NCBI RefSeq assembly: GCF_024171885.1
Contig: NZ_JAMTCP010000043.1
Coordinates: 1-59,933 of the forward strand
Source of the DNA: Streptoalloteichus tenebrarius
Lineage (GTDB): Bacteria > Actinomycetota > Actinomycetes > Mycobacteriales > Pseudonocardiaceae
DNA length: 59,933 nt
Direction: 5' to 3'
Made by a program: the position numbers and the translations under genes. The stretch's first letter is position 1. Each line of letters begins with the position of its first letter. This document shows positions 55,446 through 59,933 of this stretch, piece by piece. Under the pieces are notes generated by a model, which was not told the DNA's origin, did not search any database, and saw only the letters and a program-made list of their open reading frames with translations.

Positions 55446-56330
55446 CAACCGACGGGGTTGGCGCGCCCCGTGCCGCAGCCCGGACGTGATCGTCCTGGCG
55501 GTCTCGGTGTCGGTGAACCCCTCGACCCCCAGGTGCACGGCCGCCGCCTCGCGCAGGACGCGACGCGCGGTCCACTCGTCCAGCTCACCCCCGGCGACCA
55601 GGGCGCCCAGGGTGGCGGCCGCCTTGAACAGCGTGATGTTGCGTTCCCCGACCGGGGCGTGCGCCACCCGGGCGGCCTCGTCCTCGACGATGGCCCGCAG
55701 GTAGGCGTCGGCCCGCCGGGACGGCAGGTGGAGCGGGCGCGGCTCCGGTGGCGGAGGCGGCGTCAGCGCCTCGGCCAACCACCGCGGCAGCGGCGCGACC
55801 GGGGCCGGGTCGAGGACCGTGTAGCGGCGGCCCTGGTGAACGGAACCGGCCCCGATCACGTACCCGCCGTCGCCCCGGGTGTCCACCCGCCAACCCAGAG
55901 TTCCCACCGTGCTGCGCGTTCGTTGGCCGGCGGGCGCGAGGAAGTAGTGGTGCTCCCCGCCTCGCGGGGTTCCCACGGTGTAGGTGCGGGGAGGTGGGGG
56001 AGCGCCGGCCTCACGCGCGAGGAACGCCAGGACGTCCCGCCCGTGGCGGACACCCCAACTGGCCCACGGTTCGGGCGGTGGTTGGCCGTGGGCGTCGTCG
56101 AGATCGATCACCAGGAGCCCGGCGGGTCCGGTGGCGATGCCGATGTTGTACGGCTGTTCCGCCCACCACCCGTGGATGATCTCCGGGTCCACGGTGGCGC
56201 GGTGTTCCCAGTCGCGGAGCACGGGACGTTTGGCGCCGGGGCACAGGGGCATCACCGGCCACCCTCGGGCGGCGGCGGACAACGCCGCCCGCAGAAGGCG
56301 GTCTGGAGCGGGCCGGGCAGGAACTCCCAT
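55437..56330 (-). CDS. Bifunctional DNA primase/polymerase (Prim-Pol, AEP) domain protein
   Basis: 297 residues from ATG 56330 with GGGGAGGGG upstream. GWPVMPLCPGAKRPVLRDWE opens the domain, LVIDLDDAHG has the DxD metal motif, and GEHHYFLAPAG and GDGGYVIGAGSVHQGRRY complete the archaeo-eukaryotic primase set. The C-terminal 100 residues are helical. No helicase domain is fused. Such proteins occur in actinomycete integrative elements and plasmids, but no integrase or repeat marks an element here, so it may be a chromosomal stand-alone copy. The stop lies in the 13-bp tandem array. Confidence 0.85.
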   Translation of the reverse strand: MGVPARPAPDRLLRAALSAAARGWPVMPLCPGAKRPVLRDWEHRATVDPEIIHGWWAEQPYNIGIATGPAGLLVIDLDDAHGQPPPEPWASWGVRHGRDVLAFLAREAGAPPPPRTYTVGTPRGGEHHYFLAPAGQRTRSTVGTLGWRVDTRGDGGYVIGAGSVHQGRRYTVLDPAPVAPLPRWLAEALTPPPPPEPRPLHLPSRRADAYLRAIVEDEAARVAHAPVGERNITLFKAAATLGALVAGGELDEWTARRVLREAAAVHLGVEGFTDTETARTITSGLRHGARQPRRLRD

Positions 56331-56346
56331 GGCGATTTCCCCTCCC

Positions 56347-56401
56347 CGCCAGAAGGATAGTGATCCTGGCGGGGGTTGGGCGGGTCCTTTCGCCAGAAGG
56401 A
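56347..56401. promoter_or_regulatory. Repeats upstream of the Prim-Pol gene
   Basis: CGCCAGAAGGA occurs directly at 56347-56357 and 56391-56401; the first copy also pairs with ATCCTGGCG at about 56363 to make a dyad. Direct plus inverted repeats 17 bp upstream of the gene suggest an operator. Confidence 0.45.
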
Positions 56402-56547
56402 CGGGAATCGCATCGGAGAAGAAGAGCGGTTGGGTCCGGCGCACGGCGAGACCGTCGTTTGTGCCTTCTCCGCAAGGGGAAACCGCTGTTGTGTCGTGGA
56501 AGCCGGGTGGCGCGGCCTGCGGGCTCGACCGCGCCACCCGTCACCGA

Positions 56548-57432
56548 CTACGCGGCGGCGGGGCCGGTGTTCTCCCGCAGCGCGCGGATCGAGCGCCAGA
56601 AGCCCTCGAAGAGGTCCCGCAGCTCGACCAACCAGGTCGTCGCGCTCTTGAGCGTCTTGCCCAACGCCGTCATCAGCTCGCCGACGATCCGCACGACCTG
56701 CGCGATCTTGCTCGTCACCTGGCCCACGACGACCGGCGCCGCCAGACCCACGGTGGCCCCCAGCTCGATCGCGGCGCTCACCAGCGTGCCGGCCAACGTG
56801 GACAGCAGGTCGCGCACGGCGGTGCGGACACCGCCCACCACCTCGGCCATGCCGAGGGTCAGCGCGGCGACGCCGTGCGCGCCGCCCGCCGCGCCGTGGC
56901 ACAGGTCCGCGATCCTGCCGGCCCGCGCCCGGTAGCCGTCGCCGGCCGCGCCCTCCCAGAAGCCCCTGGTCTGCTCGGCCACGCCACGGTACTCGGTGCC
57001 CACCGCGGTCATCTCCTTCTCGATGTTGGTCCACGACGCGGCGTAGCCCCGAACCATGTCCGGGTTCCCGCTCAGCGCGTGCAGCGCGGCGCGGGCCGGC
57101 TCGACGTGTTCGAGCATCCAGGAGAAGAGCTGCCCGGCGACGTAGCCGATGGGGTCGGTGGCCGCGCTGAAGGCGTCCAACGCGACTCCGGCCGCACCGG
57201 CCGCCGCGAGCGTCCAGTCGCCCTTGTCGATGCCCTGCGCCAACGTCCACCCGGCCTCGAAGGCGGTGAACCCGGTCATGACACCGGTGCTGCCCTCGGT
57301 GCCGTCCGCGTTCTGTCCGCCCGTGGGCAGACCGACGTTGGCGAGCGGCTGGCGCGGGTCGAAGGTGTAGTTGCCCCCGACGAAGGACTTGTCGTCCACC
57401 AACGGGTTTCCGGTCCGCTGGTCCAACCCCAT
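56548..57432 (-). CDS. WXG-type ESX-associated protein
   Basis: 294 residues. Residues 25-115 hold hydrophobic helices (WTLAAAGAAGVALDAFSAAT). Then an ESX-like helical hairpin: SWTNIEKEMTAVGTEYRGVA, followed by FWEGAAGDGYRARAGRIADL with the W-x-G turn. C-terminal amphipathic helices follow. It begins cassette 2 from its downstream end and is separated by two bases from the EspC-like gene. Probably exported or membrane inserted through type VII secretion; no nuclease or toxin signature is visible. Confidence 0.78.
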   Translation of the reverse strand: MGLDQRTGNPLVDDKSFVGGNYTFDPRQPLANVGLPTGGQNADGTEGSTGVMTGFTAFEAGWTLAQGIDKGDWTLAAAGAAGVALDAFSAATDPIGYVAGQLFSWMLEHVEPARAALHALSGNPDMVRGYAASWTNIEKEMTAVGTEYRGVAEQTRGFWEGAAGDGYRARAGRIADLCHGAAGGAHGVAALTLGMAEVVGGVRTAVRDLLSTLAGTLVSAAIELGATVGLAAPVVVGQVTSKIAQVVRIVGELMTALGKTLKSATTWLVELRDLFEGFWRSIRALRENTGPAAA

Positions 57433-57433
57433 G

Positions 57434-57787
57434 TCAGGCCCTCCTGTCGACGGTCGGCGCGGAGGGCACGTCGCCCAGCCTGGCGAGGATCTCCTCCATC
57501 CGCCGGGCCTCCTTGTCCTCGGCCTCCTGGTAGGTGTCCGCGACCTTCCGCAGGTCCTCGACGGTGCGGTCCAGCAGCTCCGCGCACTCCTTCAACGCGT
57601 CCGCGCCCCGCTGCTGCGCGGGTTTGAGCATCGCGGCGAAGGGACGGCAGAACAGCCCATACGCGTCATTCAGGTCCGTCACGGTCGCGCCGGCCTCGGC
57701 GGCGGTGTGCGCGCGTCCGGCGAACCCGCCCACCGGTCCGGCGTGCGAGCGGACCTGTTCGCTGTCGACCCTGAATCCGTTGTCCAT
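57434..57787 (-). CDS. EspC-like / type VII secretion target protein
   Basis: 117 residues, ATG 57787. FRVDSEQVRSHAGPVGGFAG at the start, a helix-loop-helix body, and no disulfide motif. The layout is that of DUF2580/EspC-like type VII targets. There is a two-base gap to the WXG-like gene, and it is preceded by a YbaB gene, as in other cassettes of the order. Probably secreted as a partner of the larger protein. Confidence 0.78.
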   Translation of the reverse strand: MDNGFRVDSEQVRSHAGPVGGFAGRAHTAAEAGATVTDLNDAYGLFCRPFAAMLKPAQQRGADALKECAELLDRTVEDLRKVADTYQEAEDKEARRMEEILARLGDVPSAPTVDRRA

Positions 57788-57802
57788 CTGGTGTTCTCCG
57801 CC

Positions 57803-58381
57803 TCAGCGCAGGAACGACTGGTCGCCCCAGTCGTCGGTGTCCTCGTCCGGTCCGGGTCGTGGTGCCGGTTGTTGCGCCGGTCCTGGTGCCGGTTGTGGTG
57901 TCGGCGACCCGGACGGCGGCAGCGGCCGCGGTGGCGTTCGCTCGGGAGGCTCCTCCGTGACGAACCGGGGCTGCGCGCCCGTCGCAGGGCCGTGACTGTC
58001 AACGCCTTCGGGCGGCGCGGGAAAACGCCGGTGATAGTTGGCGATGATGTCCTTCGCGGGTTCCTCGTCGGCGGGCACCGTGGCCCTGACGAGATCGTCG
58101 ACCCGCGCGGCGAGCTTCGCCTGCGCGCGGCGCAGGCAGGTCATGAGCTGCGCCGAGACCCTCGCCGGGTCCATGCCCCTCGCGCGGTCGGACAGGTGCA
58201 GCTCGACGGGGACGCCGTGCGCGTCGACCGTGACCCGCACCACCCCGTCCGGCGACGTCTCGGTCGCACTGGTGGCGTCGAGGCGCTGTTGCAGCTCGGT
58301 GTACCGCGCCGCCTGTCGTTCCAGCCGGGCGGCCCAGGCCTCCAGCTCCGCCCCGGCCTTCTCCGGATCCATGCTGATCAT
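57803..58381 (-). CDS. YbaB/EbfC-family protein of cassette 2
   Basis: 192 residues (ATG 58381, or MDPEKAG nine bases later). Core: ELEAWAARLERQAARYTELQ, SPDGVVRVTVDAHGVPVELH, SAQLMTCLRRAQAKLAARV, matching YbaB/EbfC. A proline-rich tail and acidic end (DEDTDDWGDQSFLR) resemble the tail of the cassette 1 homologue, though the bodies differ. It is 15 bp upstream of the EspC-like gene. Confidence 0.83.
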   Translation of the reverse strand: MISMDPEKAGAELEAWAARLERQAARYTELQQRLDATSATETSPDGVVRVTVDAHGVPVELHLSDRARGMDPARVSAQLMTCLRRAQAKLAARVDDLVRATVPADEEPAKDIIANYHRRFPAPPEGVDSHGPATGAQPRFVTEEPPERTPPRPLPPSGSPTPQPAPGPAQQPAPRPGPDEDTDDWGDQSFLR

Positions 58382-58518
58382 GCAGGGGATGTCCTTTCAC
58401 CCCGACCTCGGCCCCGTCCGGGGCCGTCCCAGGTCGGATGGGGCGGCGATCGACGGCGTTCCGCTTGCGCGCGCAAAGACCGCGTCAAGGTGGGGCCGGA
58501 ACGGGAGAACGCGGCGGC

Positions 58519-59406
58519 TCAGGCCGCGGAACGCTGGCGCGGCAGGGAGAACCACAGCTCCGCGCGGCGGTTGACCATCGCGACGAAGGTTTCCGCGTCG
58601 TTGACGGGCAACAGGAACTCGCGATGGTCCGTGCGGACCACGACGGCCGGACCCGGCGTGGTCAGCAGGGCCGTGCCGTCGGACAACCACGCCCAGGGGC
58701 GGGGGCCATCCTGTTCGGACAGTGAGACCGTCCACATCGCACGGATCTGGTCCAGGGCGACCGCGTCCGACAGGGACGGGCCAGAGGAGCGGGACCGGTG
58801 CTTGCGGGCGGACCACGCGACCCGGTCCCGCTCGACCGACACCGTGGCGATGACCAGGTCCGGACGGGCCAGCGTGAACCGCGCGCCCAGGACCAGCCGG
58901 AACCAGGTCGCGCCGAGGTCGGGCACGAGAGGTAACGCGACCGCGCGGCTCGCCCGCGTCGCGAGCACACAGCCCGCCACCAGCGCCAGCCAGGACGACG
59001 CGAAGAGCGCCACCGCCACCAGGCGCTGACCGGGGCTCGCACCGCTCAGCGCGAACCCGAACGCCGGGAACACACCGACCAGCAGTTGGCACCCGTGGGT
59101 GAGGAACGCCGTCGACAACCAGGTCGACGGGTCGAGCAGCCCGGAGCGGCACATCCGCGCCCACGACACGACGGCCGGCACGACCGCGCCCGCCACCGGG
59201 AGGACGTGCCACACCGAGCCGGCCGGCCGTTCGGCCAGGGACAACGCCACCATCGCCGCCACCAGCCCGACCTGGGCGACGGGGAGCCAGACGGCCGCCG
59301 CCAGCAGCCGGGGACGCGCCCGGTCCCACCGAGGCTGGAGCGCCCGCGCGGCGCGCGGGTCGGAGGGGCCGGGGACCGCCCGGGGAACCAGCGACACGTC
59401 GATCAA
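58519..59406 (-). CDS. Membrane protein of ESX-associated cassette 2
   Basis: 295 residues. Four hydrophobic helices occupy residues 33-165, then a soluble domain of about 120 residues with strands such as RVAWSARKHRSRSSGPSLSD and AVVVRTDHREFLLPVNDAE. It precedes the YbaB gene on the same strand, 137 bp away, and probably anchors or senses at the membrane for this cassette. I do not recognise a named family. Confidence 0.7.
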   Translation of the reverse strand: MIDVSLVPRAVPGPSDPRAARALQPRWDRARPRLLAAAVWLPVAQVGLVAAMVALSLAERPAGSVWHVLPVAGAVVPAVVSWARMCRSGLLDPSTWLSTAFLTHGCQLLVGVFPAFGFALSGASPGQRLVAVALFASSWLALVAGCVLATRASRAVALPLVPDLGATWFRLVLGARFTLARPDLVIATVSVERDRVAWSARKHRSRSSGPSLSDAVALDQIRAMWTVSLSEQDGPRPWAWLSDGTALLTTPGPAVVVRTDHREFLLPVNDAETFVAMVNRRAELWFSLPRQRSAA

Positions 59407-59476
59407 GCTAACCGGGCGCGCGGCCGGCGCGGGAACACTTCTACGCTACCTTGACGCCGCCCTACGGACACCGGTG

Positions 59477-59692
59477 TCATCGTCGCCTGCGGGTAGTCTT
59501 TCGCCTGGCTCCACCGCGTCCGCGGAGCTGGACTCCGGCCTCGCTGAGGATGCGGTGCACGAACCCGTAGGACCGGCCGGTGGACCTCGCCAGGGAACGG
59601 ATGCTCGCTCCTTTCTCGTACTTCTTCTTCAGGTCGGCGGCGATCTGTTGGCGGAGGCGGCCGGTGATCCGGGCAGCCGGTTGCATCTTCAA
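59477..59692 (-). CDS. Small helix-turn-helix protein
   Basis: 71 residues, TTG 59692 overlapping the upstream stop (TTGA), or ATG 59686. KGASIRSLARSTGRSYGFVH is a helix-turn-helix of the resolvase/Hin type; the rest is very basic (RGRGGARRKTTRRRR). Small proteins of this kind are common in actinobacteria and are probably DNA binding. Role unknown. Confidence 0.75.
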   Translation of the reverse strand: MKMQPAARITGRLRQQIAADLKKKYEKGASIRSLARSTGRSYGFVHRILSEAGVQLRGRGGARRKTTRRRR

Positions 59693-59895
59693 CGCGTGCT
59701 CCTCATGGTCTGCGACTCGTCCCTGCGCTGTCGGCGTTCTCGGTTCCAGCGGCGGAGGTCCCGGCGGACCCGGCGGAAGAGTTGTGCGGCCCGGCGGAAC
59801 AGGGGCGGCAGCAGCAGCCAGGACATGATGATGACGTCGACGGCGATCGCGGCCAGGTTGATCACGAACGTGGTCACCGGCCTCGCCTCCACCAT
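59689..59895 (-). CDS. Small single-span membrane protein
   Basis: 68 residues with one hydrophobic segment (FVINLAAIAVDVIIMSWLLL) and a basic tail of about 35 residues (RVRRDLRRWNRERRQRRDE). Overlaps the helix-turn-helix gene by four bases, so it is the first gene of a two-gene unit. Function unknown. The last 38 bases of the window show nothing. Confidence 0.6.
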   Translation of the reverse strand: MVEARPVTTFVINLAAIAVDVIIMSWLLLPPLFRRAAQLFRRVRRDLRRWNRERRQRRDESQTMRSTR

Positions 59896-59933
59896 CGGCG
59901 TCGAGCCTGGCCGTGTTTGCGCTGGCTGACGTT

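Overview
The window is chromosomal DNA from a very GC-rich actinomycete, most likely of the order Pseudonocardiales (Saccharothrix, Actinosynnema or Lentzea relatives). The evidence is strong third-position G/C, many GTG starts, DUF3558/PPE/EspG/YbaB cassettes, an aerobic cobalamin cluster, a calerythrin-like EF-hand protein and DnaA boxes of the TTGTCCACA type. Species assignment is inference.

Layout. 1-350: right end of an IS5-type element. 347-4272: a TetR-controlled pair of small membrane proteins, a HemK-like methyltransferase and a DUF817 membrane protein. 4478-8853: a five-gene type VII (ESX)-associated cassette (helical protein, DUF3558 lipoprotein, PPE protein, EspG, YbaB/EbfC). 9012-13410: a large LuxR-family ATPase regulator, a divergent NarL-like regulator and a DJ-1/PfpI protein. 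13411-14388: a DnaA-box repeat and a six-repeat CRISPR array without cas genes. 14389-23840: mixed housekeeping and regulatory genes (DinB-fold, NUDIX, GtrA, a frame-disrupted DUF2087 gene, WYL regulator, a MarR/MFS/hydrolase unit, IclR/ABM, F420-type PPOX). 23991-35312: aerobic cobalamin genes cobL, cobM, cobK, cobIJ, cobH, cobG and cobN, with a cobalamin riboswitch before cobN, followed by a tsaD gene. 37004-46156: a compact biosynthetic locus (methyltransferase, imine-reductase-like dehydrogenase, A-T protein, KS-AT-KR-ACP polyketide synthase, EF-hand protein). 46825-51753: two unknown proteins, a dolichol-phosphate-mannose-synthase-like glycosyltransferase, a DinB2-like Y-family polymerase and a methyltransferase. 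51946-55381: a resistance unit (streptogramin lyase, ABC-F protein, divergent TetR). 55437-56330: a Prim-Pol protein. 56548-59406: a second ESX-type cassette (WXG-like, EspC-like, YbaB, membrane protein). 59477-59895: two very small genes.

How parts fit together. The cob genes make the corrin ring by the oxygen-dependent route; cobG-cobH-cobIJ overlap by 4 bp each and run divergently from cobN. The A-T plus PKS module would load an amino acid, extend it by one malonyl-type unit and reduce the ketone, giving an enzyme-bound beta-hydroxy-gamma-amino acid; no release domain is visible. The ABC-F and lyase genes together would protect against ribosome-targeting streptogramins or macrolides.

The most unusual non-coding features are three copies of an intergenic element with paired DnaA boxes, tandem arrays of different period (18, 14, 13, 11, 8 and 6 bp) that mostly sit right at stop codons, and a scattered palindrome of the type GTCCA-N-TGGAC.
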